IMG/VR virus record: IMGVR_UViG_3300009184_000033
Span: 62,001 to 126,000 of that record
Reading direction: 5' to 3' (one strand)
Source: a virus
DNA length: 64,000 bases
Within the stretch, counting starts at the first letter, position 1, and each line of letters begins with the position of its first letter. Shown piece by piece: positions 17,657 to 24,827 of this stretch. The translations under genes and the position numbers were made by a program. The notes beneath the pieces are model-generated. The model was given only the letters and a program-made list of their open reading frames with translations, was not told the DNA's origin and did no database searches.

Positions 17657-18973
17657 TTATAGTTCTCTGCTTGCCAAAGTTGCAAGAGGAGAACGTTCGC
17701 CACGGTCAAGCTTTATGTGTCCAAACAGCTCGTTGCCCTTCAGCTTCTCGATTGCAATTGCGAGGCCGTTTGAGTGGCGGTCGAGGTACGGAGTGTCAAC
17801 CTGGTCAGTGTCACCAAGCAGGACAATCTTTGTCCCTGCGCCACATCGAGTCACAATTGTCTTGATCTCATGGATGCTCAGATTCTGAGACTCATCGACA
17901 ATCACATAACAATTGTTGAAGCTTCTTCCTCTGATGTAGCTTACCGGCGAGATTTCGATGTTTCCCTTCTGGCGCATCATCTCAAAGTAGGACGGGTCAT
18001 GGAATGCGCTCCTGAAGTTGTCAATGATGGGCATCAGCCACGGTGCCATCTTGTCGTCGATAGTGCCGGGTAGGAATCCGAGGTCGCGACCGACAGGTTC
18101 GATGGACCTCGTGATCACAATCCTGTCGTACACCTTGGCGTTGAGACCTGACATGCCGGCAACAAGAGCCAAGAAAGTCTTTCCAGAGCCGGCTAGCCCC
18201 GTGAGGCTTACCAGTGGAATGTCCTTGTTGGTGAGCAGGTGGAGCGCCGCGGTCTGCTCCTTGCTTCTCGGCTTCACGCCGATCGACTGCTCCATGAACA
18301 TCTTCGGCTTCACTACCTTTCCCTTGTTGTAGATGCCGATGAATCCCTTCTGCGGATCAATGTCGCTAGTCGCATGGACCAGCTGGTTCTCATAGAGCAC
18401 CACCTCTGGATCAATGAGCTCGACCTCTCCGTCTCGGTAGAAGTCATCCACATCTCTTGTGGTCACGTCGATTGAGCACTGACCAGTGTATGCCTCTGAT
18501 CCGTCTCGATAAGCCTTGGGGATGTCCGTGTAGTAGTCCTCGGCGCGGACACCGAGGGCATCGCACTTGACTCTGAGATTTATGTCCTTGGAGATGACTC
18601 TGACTTCTCGGTCAGGATTCTGCGACTTGATGGCCAGTGCGACAGCGACGATCTTGTTGTCGCCCTTCTCGATAGGAAACTCGACTGGCGTGGCATCTTC
18701 CTCGACAGGAACCCGCTCGACTCTGATCACAATGTCGGTGTTTGGAACCTGGACTCCGTCATGCAAGCTGCCAATCTTACGGAGCGAGTCGAGGAATCTA
18801 TTGACCTCTCTCGCGGCAGATCCAATCTGCTCCTTCTTCTCCTTGAAGCGGTCGAGCTCTTCCAGAACGATCAGGGGAATGATAACATCGTTCCCGTGGA
18901 AGAACTTTAGCGAATTCGGATCGTACAGCATCACACTAGTGTCGATTACTAGAAGCTTTCTCTGGTTCAACAT
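17657..18973 (-). CDS. phoH: PIN-PhoH family ATPase/RNase
   Basis: A 438-residue fusion. Residues 5-150 are a PIN nuclease domain: LLVIDTSVMLYDP at the start, VLEELDRFK, and later conserved acids near VISKDINLRVK. Residues 230-438 are a PhoH ATPase with Walker A TGLAGSGKTFLA, Walker B YVIVDESQNL and the sensor LLGDTDQVD. The same order occurs in bacterial YlaK/PhoH2 proteins, which unwind and cut RNA. PhoH proteins are common in marine phages. It stands among fibre genes but is functionally separate. Confidence 0.92.
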   Translation of the reverse strand: MLNQRKLLVIDTSVMLYDPNSLKFFHGNDVIIPLIVLEELDRFKEKKEQIGSAAREVNRFLDSLRKIGSLHDGVQVPNTDIVIRVERVPVEEDATPVEFPIEKGDNKIVAVALAIKSQNPDREVRVISKDINLRVKCDALGVRAEDYYTDIPKAYRDGSEAYTGQCSIDVTTRDVDDFYRDGEVELIDPEVVLYENQLVHATSDIDPQKGFIGIYNKGKVVKPKMFMEQSIGVKPRSKEQTAALHLLTNKDIPLVSLTGLAGSGKTFLALVAGMSGLNAKVYDRIVITRSIEPVGRDLGFLPGTIDDKMAPWLMPIIDNFRSAFHDPSYFEMMRQKGNIEISPVSYIRGRSFNNCYVIVDESQNLSIHEIKTIVTRCGAGTKIVLLGDTDQVDTPYLDRHSNGLAIAIEKLKGNELFGHIKLDRGERSPLATLASREL

Positions 18974-19025
18974 GTCTCCCTTGACAATCTTATCTTATTG
19001 GCTTCAGCTGCAGATGATACAGAGA

Positions 19026-21089
19026 TCAATCCAGTGTCGGCACTAATCCACCGCACACTGCGTACCAACCGTTGTCATTTCCACCGGCAACAAACTTTGC
19101 AACTAGCTCGACCCACTGCCTCTGCGTGGGGAGCGTCACAGATCCAAGGCCTGAAGTGCCAAGAACAATAACATTCTCGGTGCCATCTGGCTTGATTGTT
19201 CCAGTGCCACCTGCAAATATCATGTTGGAAATTGTCAGCACCCTACCGTGGATCGACTCAGAAAGAGCAGGAAGAGCTAAATCTGCTGTTGCCGTGAACC
19301 TTATGTAGCGTGCAGTGCTGCTTACTCCAACATTGGATGAAACAACTTGAATGTCGCTTGCGTAGAAGTCGCCATTGTACTCGAATGATCCGCTGACAGT
19401 TGTCTTTCCGCCTTGTGCAGTGCCGAGATTGATTACTGTCTTTGAGCCGCTTGCATTTCCTGTACCAATGTTGACTGTCTTGTCATTACCAGAAGTTGAA
19501 GTTCCTGTGCCAATGTTGTAGGTTGAAGCGCCTGTCGAACCACCGCCTATTGTCACCGTCTGGGCTGCAGAAGCGCCGCCGATGTTGAGAGTGGTAGCAG
19601 TTCCAGCAAAACTTACCGTTGTCGCAATCGTGTTCAGGACGTTGACACTGGTGAATCCTGTCGAGGGTATCAAATCACCGTTGAAGTAGGTCCTGCCGCG
19701 GTGCTCAGTGTCTGCGCTTGATAGCCTTATTGCAACTGCACCCGATGATGACTGGATGTCGTTGCCAGAGATGTTGACGCCGTTGTAGACGCCCATCTGG
19801 GCACCAACAATAAGCTTTGAGAAGTTTACCTGTCCAATGGTGAGGGTGTTGTTTCCAAGCGTCGGGAATAGATTTATGTCTTTGGTCGAAGGTATGTCGA
19901 TCGTGTTTGCACTGCCAATGACTAACGCGCCCGAGAGATAGAGGTTGTTCCCGTTTGAAGTGTACCAGAGCCCACCGCTTCCGCTGAATGCGCTTCCAGC
20001 CGCATTTGCCAGCTGTATCTGGTTTCCAGCGCCGCCTGGAGTTCCTCCACCTGTAGCTCCAATAGTCCACTGACCGTTTGTGGCATTGTAACTGACCGTT
20101 GCGTTTCCACTCTGTGCCAAGAATGCCGTGGAGCCATCGACAGTGCCAATCGATCCGGTCATGTTTCTGGCCATGAACGAGCCAGTGACGGCTGTCAGGT
20201 CAGAGGAGTCATTGCCAAGCAGAGACGTACCAGAGACAATCAAGTTTCCTGAGACCGCGACATTGCTTCCAGTTGTCTGGATTGCCACAGCTCCGGCGCT
20301 TGACTTGATTTCATTTCCCTTGAGCTGGAAGTTTGTGGCCGTGATTGTGCCTGAGACATACAGGTTGTTTCCGTTCGAAGTGAACCAAAGCCCGCCGCTT
20401 CCGCTGAAAGCCGTGCCTGCTGAGTCCGCTAGCTGTACCTGATTGGAAGCTCCACCTGGAGTTCCACCACCACCCGATGCGCCGATTGTCCACTGCCCAG
20501 TGGCACTGTTGAAGCTCACGGTAGCATTTCCACTCTGTGCAAGAAATGGCGTAGATCCATCGACCGATGAGATCGAGCCAGTGATGTTTCTAGAGAGCAG
20601 AGATCCAGTTATGGTAGTCTTGTTCGAAGAATTCTGTCCAAGAGTAGAGTTTCCTGAGGTGTAGACACCACCCGAGACGTACAGGTTGTTTCCATTTGAC
20701 GTGAACCAAAGTCCAGAGCTGGCACTCATGGCACTAGCGCCGGCATTCGCCATCTGGATCTGGTTCACAAATCCCGCAGGAGTTCCTCCGCCACTGGCAC
20801 CAATCGTCCACTGTCCACTTGCGGCATTGTAGCTTACTGTGGCGCCAGAACCCTGGGTCAGGAAAGCCGTGGAGCCATCGACAGTGCCAATGGATCCAGT
20901 CATGCTCCGCGCCTTGAACGATCCAGTGACCTGCACCTGGTCAGCCAGCGTGTCTCCCATGTAGGAAGATCCGCTCACGATCAGGTTGTTGTTCACAGAA
21001 TTGATGGAGCCAAGAAGCAGTGAGTAGCTTCCATCAGATCCGCTGTATGTGTATGTGGTCCCAGGGACTAGCGACAATTTGCTGGCCAA
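19026..21089 (-). CDS. Repetitive tail-fibre protein with triplicated module (687 residues)
   Basis: A fibre protein with three copies of a roughly 85-residue unit, a set of NIGTGTxxSGNxxTVNIGTG strands near residue 530, and a C-terminal domain (ADLALPALSESIHGRVLTIS to WYAVCGG) of the kind seen at many phage fibre ends. The start is a TTG: GGAG lies 6 bases before TTG-GCC-AGC, and no better ATG is in frame. A TGATACTTA element lies 23 bases upstream. Confidence 0.78.
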   Translation of the reverse strand: MASKLSLVPGTTYTYSGSDGSYSLLLGSINSVNNNLIVSGSSYMGDTLADQVQVTGSFKARSMTGSIGTVDGSTAFLTQGSGATVSYNAASGQWTIGASGGGTPAGFVNQIQMANAGASAMSASSGLWFTSNGNNLYVSGGVYTSGNSTLGQNSSNKTTITGSLLSRNITGSISSVDGSTPFLAQSGNATVSFNSATGQWTIGASGGGGTPGGASNQVQLADSAGTAFSGSGGLWFTSNGNNLYVSGTITATNFQLKGNEIKSSAGAVAIQTTGSNVAVSGNLIVSGTSLLGNDSSDLTAVTGSFMARNMTGSIGTVDGSTAFLAQSGNATVSYNATNGQWTIGATGGGTPGGAGNQIQLANAAGSAFSGSGGLWYTSNGNNLYLSGALVIGSANTIDIPSTKDINLFPTLGNNTLTIGQVNFSKLIVGAQMGVYNGVNISGNDIQSSSGAVAIRLSSADTEHRGRTYFNGDLIPSTGFTSVNVLNTIATTVSFAGTATTLNIGGASAAQTVTIGGGSTGASTYNIGTGTSTSGNDKTVNIGTGNASGSKTVINLGTAQGGKTTVSGSFEYNGDFYASDIQVVSSNVGVSSTARYIRFTATADLALPALSESIHGRVLTISNMIFAGGTGTIKPDGTENVIVLGTSGLGSVTLPTQRQWVELVAKFVAGGNDNGWYAVCGGLVPTLD
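19920..20935 (-). repeat. Three copies of an 85-residue fibre unit
   Basis: Each copy runs through R(N/S)(M/I)TGSI..VDGST.FL, ATVS(Y/F)N....GQWTIGA and a Gly-rich turn to SGGLW(F/Y)TSNGNNLY. Approximate spans on the minus strand are 20933-20670, 20600-20340 and 20170-19920. The copies are separated by different spacer strands. Protein identity is high, so they are likely recent duplications or kept alike by recombination. Confidence 0.8.
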
Positions 21090-21112
21090 TCTACGCTCCA
21101 GTTCTCACTGAC

Positions 21113-21121
21113 TAAGTATCA
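21113..21121 (-). promoter_or_regulatory. TGATACTTA element before fibre gene
   Basis: The minus strand reads TGATACTTA 23 bases before the TTG start of the 687-residue fibre. The same nine bases lie before the yhbH-like gene and before the 841-residue plus-strand gene. It may be a phage (late) promoter core. Function is inferred from position and recurrence. Confidence 0.45.
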
Positions 21122-21184
21122 CTCTCTAGAGCCGCGCCACTGATGACAAAATGAACATAGCGTTTTGGACTCTTATAGTATCTC

Positions 21185-21448
21185 ATGGCGGAGATCATGA
21201 AAGACACTGTAATACCTGAGACCACTTGCTTTGAGGAGCACAAGAAGCGCTCACTGACCTGCGAGAAGTCGAGCTGCAGAAACTGGATGAAGTGCGGTGA
21301 GCACCTCAATTGCGCGATTCTTGCGGCTGATACTGGACCCTGGATCCTTCAGGACATTGGTGACATCTTTGGCGTCACCAGGATGAGAATCTGCCAGATC
21401 GAGAAGGACATCATCGGGAAGCTGGCAAAGACTGAGCTCGGTACATAG
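21185..21448 (+). CDS. Small Cys-rich protein with sigma-70 region 4-like HTH
   Basis: An 87-residue protein. Residues 52-80 (WILQDIGDIFGVTRMRICQIEK) match the helix-turn-helix of sigma-70 region 4, which reads the -35 box. Residues 15-44 hold five Cys (C15, C26, C31, C37 and C43 approximately) that may bind a metal. There are no regions 2 or 3, so it cannot be a full sigma factor; phages use such small proteins as late or accessory sigma factors. The ATG at 21185 has no clear ribosome site; an internal ATG (MKDTV) follows GGAG closely and may be the true start. It is divergent from the fibre gene. Confidence 0.72.
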   Translation: MAEIMKDTVIPETTCFEEHKKRSLTCEKSSCRNWMKCGEHLNCAILAADTGPWILQDIGDIFGVTRMRICQIEKDIIGKLAKTELGT

Positions 21449-21450
21449 AG

Positions 21451-21476
21451 AAATCGCCGGCCTCTCGACCGGCGAT
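21451..21476 (-). terminator. Terminator between convergent genes
   Basis: The stem ATCGCCGG / CCGGCGAT with an 8-base loop lies between the end of the sigma-like gene and the end of the histone-like gene. On the minus strand it is followed by TTTCTCT, so it best ends the minus-strand transcript; it may also work for the plus strand. Confidence 0.7.
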
Positions 21477-21495
21477 GCGCCTCTGCCTGAGGAAT

Positions 21496-21693
21496 TTACT
21501 CCTCAGTCTTTCGATCCTTCTCGACCTCGAGGCTCTCCTTCACCAGGGCGGCAACCTCGGTCTTCAGGAGGCGAAGTCCCTTTCGGGCTCGAATGCCAGC
21601 ACTGGCATTTCCATTCTCCTGCTTTGCAATGTCGAGGTCCAAGCTATCGACCAGGACCTTGATCTCTTCCCACTTGCTCTTTAGATTTGCCAT
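21496..21693 (-). CDS. Histone H1-like DNA-binding protein, Hc1 type
   Basis: A 65-residue basic/acidic helical protein. EIKVLVDSLDLDIAK, then the core ENGNASAGIRARKGLRLLK, matches the bacterial and chlamydial Hc1-like family, in which GNxxAGxRxRKGLxxLK is the signature. Such proteins bind and compact DNA. Length is normal for short Hc1 relatives outside Chlamydia; it lacks the long Lys/Ala tail. The genome also encodes a SET-domain methyltransferase, which in Chlamydia is reported to act on Hc1. Confidence 0.72.
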   Translation of the reverse strand: MANLKSKWEEIKVLVDSLDLDIAKQENGNASAGIRARKGLRLLKTEVAALVKESLEVEKDRKTEE

Positions 21694-21703
21694 GTTGTCT
21701 CTC

Positions 21704-21943
21704 CTAAGTTATGATTGGACTGGAACTCTGAGCCTCGTCGAGTCCATCGAGCAGAGGCTTCACGACTTCCACGACGCCCTCAAGAGCGTCTCTATCTTCT
21801 AGCTCAAGGGCTAGCAAGTAGATTATCTTTGTGATCTGATACTGAGAAACTCCAAACTTGAGTATCTCTTGCGTAATCTCGCGAGACTTGATCGACTCTT
21901 CGACCCTCTTCTCGCCCTCAATCTGACCGTATAGCTTTGTCAC
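21704..21943 (-). CDS. Hypothetical protein, 79 residues
   Basis: No family recognised. It is mostly helical and charged (EKRVEESIKSREITQEIL, then LLALELEDRDALEGVVEVVK), with no membrane segment. The start overlaps the upstream gene by 4 bases and the stop is 10 bases before the histone-like gene, so it is part of that transcript. Confidence 0.6.
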   Translation of the reverse strand: MTKLYGQIEGEKRVEESIKSREITQEILKFGVSQYQITKIIYLLALELEDRDALEGVVEVVKPLLDGLDEAQSSSPIIT

Positions 21944-22398
21944 ATATCCTCCGTGTTGAAGGGCTCGACCCTGAAGTTTGTCGGTCCATCAATCCGCAAG
22001 ATCTTCCCAGAAGTTCCGCCCTCAAGCTCTTCACGGACCAGCGTTGTCCATGTTCCCCACTTCTGGTTGTGGAAAGCAAACTGGACTAGCTGCCAGGTCG
22101 CCAGGTCGCACGAATAAGACTCAAGGACGTTGGACAGAGATGTCGGAAGCGTCAGCTTGATGTCTTTTTCAGTGATCATCGACCTGAGCTCGTCTTTGCC
22201 GATCATGATTTCAGACTTACAGACGTCAGTGATCTTGTGGACAGCCCCGCAATTATTGCACTGTGCATGGGCCTGCTGGACCTTTCCCTCGTCATCAATG
22301 ACACTGAAGACGACAAACTTGTGAAACACCTGATTCGGCTTGCCCTTTAGCTGGGGCAAGATGCACATACACTCGATCAGATGTTTTGTCCCCTCCAT
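21940..22398 (-). CDS. Hypothetical protein with CxxC knuckle, 152 residues
   Basis: The first half is beta-rich (VFHKFVVFSVIDDEG) and contains CNNCGAVHKITDVC, a probable metal-binding knuckle. The second half has LATWQLVQFAFHNQKWGTWTTLVREEL. I recall similar unnamed proteins from marine phages but cannot assign a function. The ATG is one base from the upstream gene's stop. Confidence 0.65.
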   Translation of the reverse strand: MEGTKHLIECMCILPQLKGKPNQVFHKFVVFSVIDDEGKVQQAHAQCNNCGAVHKITDVCKSEIMIGKDELRSMITEKDIKLTLPTSLSNVLESYSCDLATWQLVQFAFHNQKWGTWTTLVREELEGGTSGKILRIDGPTNFRVEPFNTEDM

Positions 22399-22399
22399 G

Positions 22400-22633
22400 T
22401 CAGTTGTACAGTCTCACCAGCTGGTCAAGAGCAACAGTGCGGCTCTTCTCGTTGCAGACTCGAAGAAGCTCTGCAATCCTCTGTACCGACTCATCATCGA
22501 GCTTCAGTAGGCGTCGATTCTCTAAGATTGCCGTAAGAGACTCGTTTCGATTGATCTCAAACACGTCATTGATCATCTGGCCAACCTGGCCCTGCTTCGG
22601 ACCAGAGGGCTGTGAACTTGCAGGCTTTAACAT
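22400..22633 (-). CDS. Hypothetical helical protein, 77 residues
   Basis: I start this at the ATG at 22633, with AGGAG ten bases upstream. The frame extends further upstream, but that would overlap the YkuK-like gene in a different frame without a ribosome site. The protein is helical and charged (VFEINRNESLTAILENRRLL, QRIAELLRVCNEKSR). Function unknown. Confidence 0.6.
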   Translation of the reverse strand: MLKPASSQPSGPKQGQVGQMINDVFEINRNESLTAILENRRLLKLDDESVQRIAELLRVCNEKSRTVALDQLVRLYN

Positions 22634-22664
22634 TTTTATTGTACTCCTGAGGAAGTCTAAGACA

Positions 22665-23171
22665 TTAAGCAGCGTTAGTAAATGCATTTTTGGTCTTTTT
22701 GTCCGCGAGACAGCTGGCAGCCCAAGACTCTGGCTTGATGATCGGCTTGAAACCCATTCCCTGGACATATGACTGGAGGCTCTTCTGGCAAACAGAAGAT
22801 CCAGCAGAAGGGTCACTGTTGCAGTCCAGGTGGACTGAGATGTCGAGGCTCTCATTTCTGTCGCGAAGTGTCTGGGCAACTTCAAGCGAGTGTGAAGTCT
22901 CGAGCTCCAGCCTCTTCCTGAGATTTGGCACAGAGCTCTTCATGATCTTCTCTCGAGACCAGAAGTACTTGCCACCACGTCCAGGTCGATAGAGGGCAAT
23001 CACAGTGACGAAAGAGACCTGCTTGCCCTTGGGGTCAGAGTCAGTTCCAACGTGGAGCTCAGCACCGCTCGAGATTTCTTCAAGGACCTGGTCGATGATT
23101 TCATTGAAGTCGTACTCGACCTGAGCTCCAGAAAACCAGTTTCTGTCCTGAATGTTCTTATCTGGTATCAT
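22665..23171 (-). CDS. RNase H-like protein, YkuK/DUF458 family
   Basis: A 168-residue protein with ELHVGTDSDPKGKQVSFVTV, the first acidic strand of the YkuK-type RNase H fold, then IALYRPGRGGKYFWSREKI and SVHLDCNSDP, a second Asp-bearing strand. The family occurs in spore-formers and phages; its substrate is not settled. The start overlaps the chaperonin-like gene by 14 bases. The order of acids suggests it could be catalytically active. Confidence 0.75.
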   Translation of the reverse strand: MIPDKNIQDRNWFSGAQVEYDFNEIIDQVLEEISSGAELHVGTDSDPKGKQVSFVTVIALYRPGRGGKYFWSREKIMKSSVPNLRKRLELETSHSLEVAQTLRDRNESLDISVHLDCNSDPSAGSSVCQKSLQSYVQGMGFKPIIKPESWAASCLADKKTKNAFTNAA

Positions 23172-24468
23172 TTGCGATCACAGCTCCTATCTTTCTCATG
23201 GAATCTGCCAGCTCAGTGCCAATCTTCATTCCACTAACCAGAGATCCAGCTGGCAAGGACCTAATTTTAGGTAGCAGATCAGAGGTGGAAATTCCCTCAA
23301 CGTCTCCTGCTGAGATTCTACCCGTCAAACAGAACCCGTTTACGATCCCAAGCGCAGAACGTATGCGGTCTTCGATAAGTCCAGACATCTCACCAACGCT
23401 GCGACCCAGCCAGATCTCAACAACGGCAGGGTTTAGGTTGGCCGCTCGATCCTCAAAGAGCTTACGCTTGTCTTCGACTTGCTCGCTTGCAGCCTGATCC
23501 AGAAGCCACCTGGCGTGTTCCCAGACGCTGTGGGAACGTTCAGGATTTTCGATAGTGCACTCTCTTACGCTAGACACGATCCTCTTGACGCTTGGAATTT
23601 CTTCTAGCTTTATGCTCGAGATCAGGTCGCCCTTGAGCGGCGAGACAGCCGAATGACCAATGCATACGCAAAGGTCACGGATCAAGTTTATCGTATCCAA
23701 GCTCGTGGGCACAATGTGCGGAATGACCCTCAGAGACCCTCTGAGGTAGTTCACTGCAAGTGTGTGGATTACTTCTGGTTCGAATCCCCGGGCAAACAGA
23801 AACAATCTGCGTTTGGTCTGTGAGTATGATTCGAGTATGTGGTTGATCTCTGAGACGGTGGTGACTACTCCATCGATTGCAGCAACGTCACAGTCGAGAA
23901 AATCAAAAGTCTTCTGGCCAGAGCCCTGGCAGAAATTTGGATCGACCCCAGCTCCAAACCTGTAGCCCTCGTGGACTTTGATTCTGATGTCGAACTCATC
24001 AGATCTCTTCAGGCGAATTGTGCCAGAACTTCCCGCGGCGGCAAGGGCTTGTCTAACCACCGCGGTGGTGATGGGGCATGATGAGACATGAGATAACGCG
24101 GCATTGAGCTCATCTATGTCCATGAACCTCGAAGTGTGGCTGATCTCATGCAGGTCCTTTTTACCAGATCCGAGATAAGATGACACGAATCCGCAGACCA
24201 CAAAATAGCTGGATCCTGGAATCTTCCTCTCGGCTGAGACAATCGCCTCAATGAGCGCAGCCCTACAAGACCTTGCTGACATTGAATTCGCACGCTGTTC
24301 GTGGACGACACGAAGGCAATCAAGGTACTCGAGCCTCTCAGCGCGATTTCCAAATGAGACTGTGAGATGGCCATCACGAAGCTTCTTCACCGAAGCCTCA
24401 AGAGACTCAACCCATGAACGGATCTCGTCGTGGTGCTGGTCTCCTGAGATGGGAAGGCTATTTTCCAT
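23158..24468 (-). CDS. Divergent GroEL-like chaperonin
   Basis: A 436-residue protein with a clear chaperonin pattern. About residues 165-290 hold KVHEGYRFGAG, then DGVVTTVSEINHILES, LFLFARGFEPEVIHTLAVNY and RGSLRVIPHIV, matching the GroEL apical domain. About residues 350-385 hold VVEIWLGRSVGEMSGLIEDR, matching the intermediate/equatorial region. The N-terminal third does not show the GDGTTT ATP loop, and the protein is about 110 residues shorter than GroEL. It may be a phage-specific folding subunit, perhaps inactive as an ATPase or mixing with host GroEL. The ATG shares a base with the upstream stop. Confidence 0.8.
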   Translation of the reverse strand: MENSLPISGDQHHDEIRSWVESLEASVKKLRDGHLTVSFGNRAERLEYLDCLRVVHEQRANSMSARSCRAALIEAIVSAERKIPGSSYFVVCGFVSSYLGSGKKDLHEISHTSRFMDIDELNAALSHVSSCPITTAVVRQALAAAGSSGTIRLKRSDEFDIRIKVHEGYRFGAGVDPNFCQGSGQKTFDFLDCDVAAIDGVVTTVSEINHILESYSQTKRRLFLFARGFEPEVIHTLAVNYLRGSLRVIPHIVPTSLDTINLIRDLCVCIGHSAVSPLKGDLISSIKLEEIPSVKRIVSSVRECTIENPERSHSVWEHARWLLDQAASEQVEDKRKLFEDRAANLNPAVVEIWLGRSVGEMSGLIEDRIRSALGIVNGFCLTGRISAGDVEGISTSDLLPKIRSLPAGSLVSGMKIGTELADSMRKIGAVIANDTR

Positions 24469-24734
24469 TAGTTGACGCTCTCGTTCTTGTTTTTGACAAA
24501 GCTCGAGAGATTTATCGCAGATCCACGCTCCGCAAGTTTAGAAGTCAATGATTCCACTGTCTTGCTGAGGATCTCTGCCTGATTCTTCTTCTCCTGAGAG
24601 ATGTAAGCAAGCCTGAGGAAAGATCCCGCAGATCCCACAGTGATGAGGGACCACCCAGGAATGACCTGACCAATCCCAAGCAGCGCAATACCGCCCGCAA
24701 CCATGATCTCAGGTACCCCAATTGTAATGTTCAT
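24468..24734 (-). CDS. Small membrane protein, 88 residues
   Basis: I choose the ATG at 24734 since AGGAG lies 5-6 bases upstream; a GTG two codons earlier has none. Residues 8-40 (EIMVAGGIALLGIGQVIPGW..) form one or two membrane segments, followed by a charged helical tail. Function unknown. It is coupled to the chaperonin-like gene by a TAATG overlap. Confidence 0.65.
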   Translation of the reverse strand: MNITIGVPEIMVAGGIALLGIGQVIPGWSLITVGSAGSFLRLAYISQEKKNQAEILSKTVESLTSKLAERGSAINLSSFVKNKNESVN

Positions 24735-24781
24735 TGACACTCCTCTTCACAATCTATATTGATTTCGAGAGTGTATAGAGC

Positions 24782-24812
24782 AAAAACTGAAATGGCCCGC
24801 CGAAGCGGGCCA
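24782..24812 (-). terminator. Terminator of the yhbH-spoVR-prkA operon
   Basis: The minus strand reads TGGCCCGC-TTCG-GCGGGCCA followed by TTTCAGTTTTT, 16 bases past the prkA-like stop. A stem of 8 pairs with a stable TTCG tetraloop and a T-rich tail is a strong intrinsic terminator. Confidence 0.85.
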
Positions 24813-24827
24813 GTCCAGGGCTAAATA

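Noticed and set aside
21112-21184. 24-codon minus frame (starts MRYYKSPKRYVHF) before the fibre gene
   Set aside because: It looks protein-like, but it is very short, lacks a ribosome site and overlaps the candidate promoter; not enough to call.
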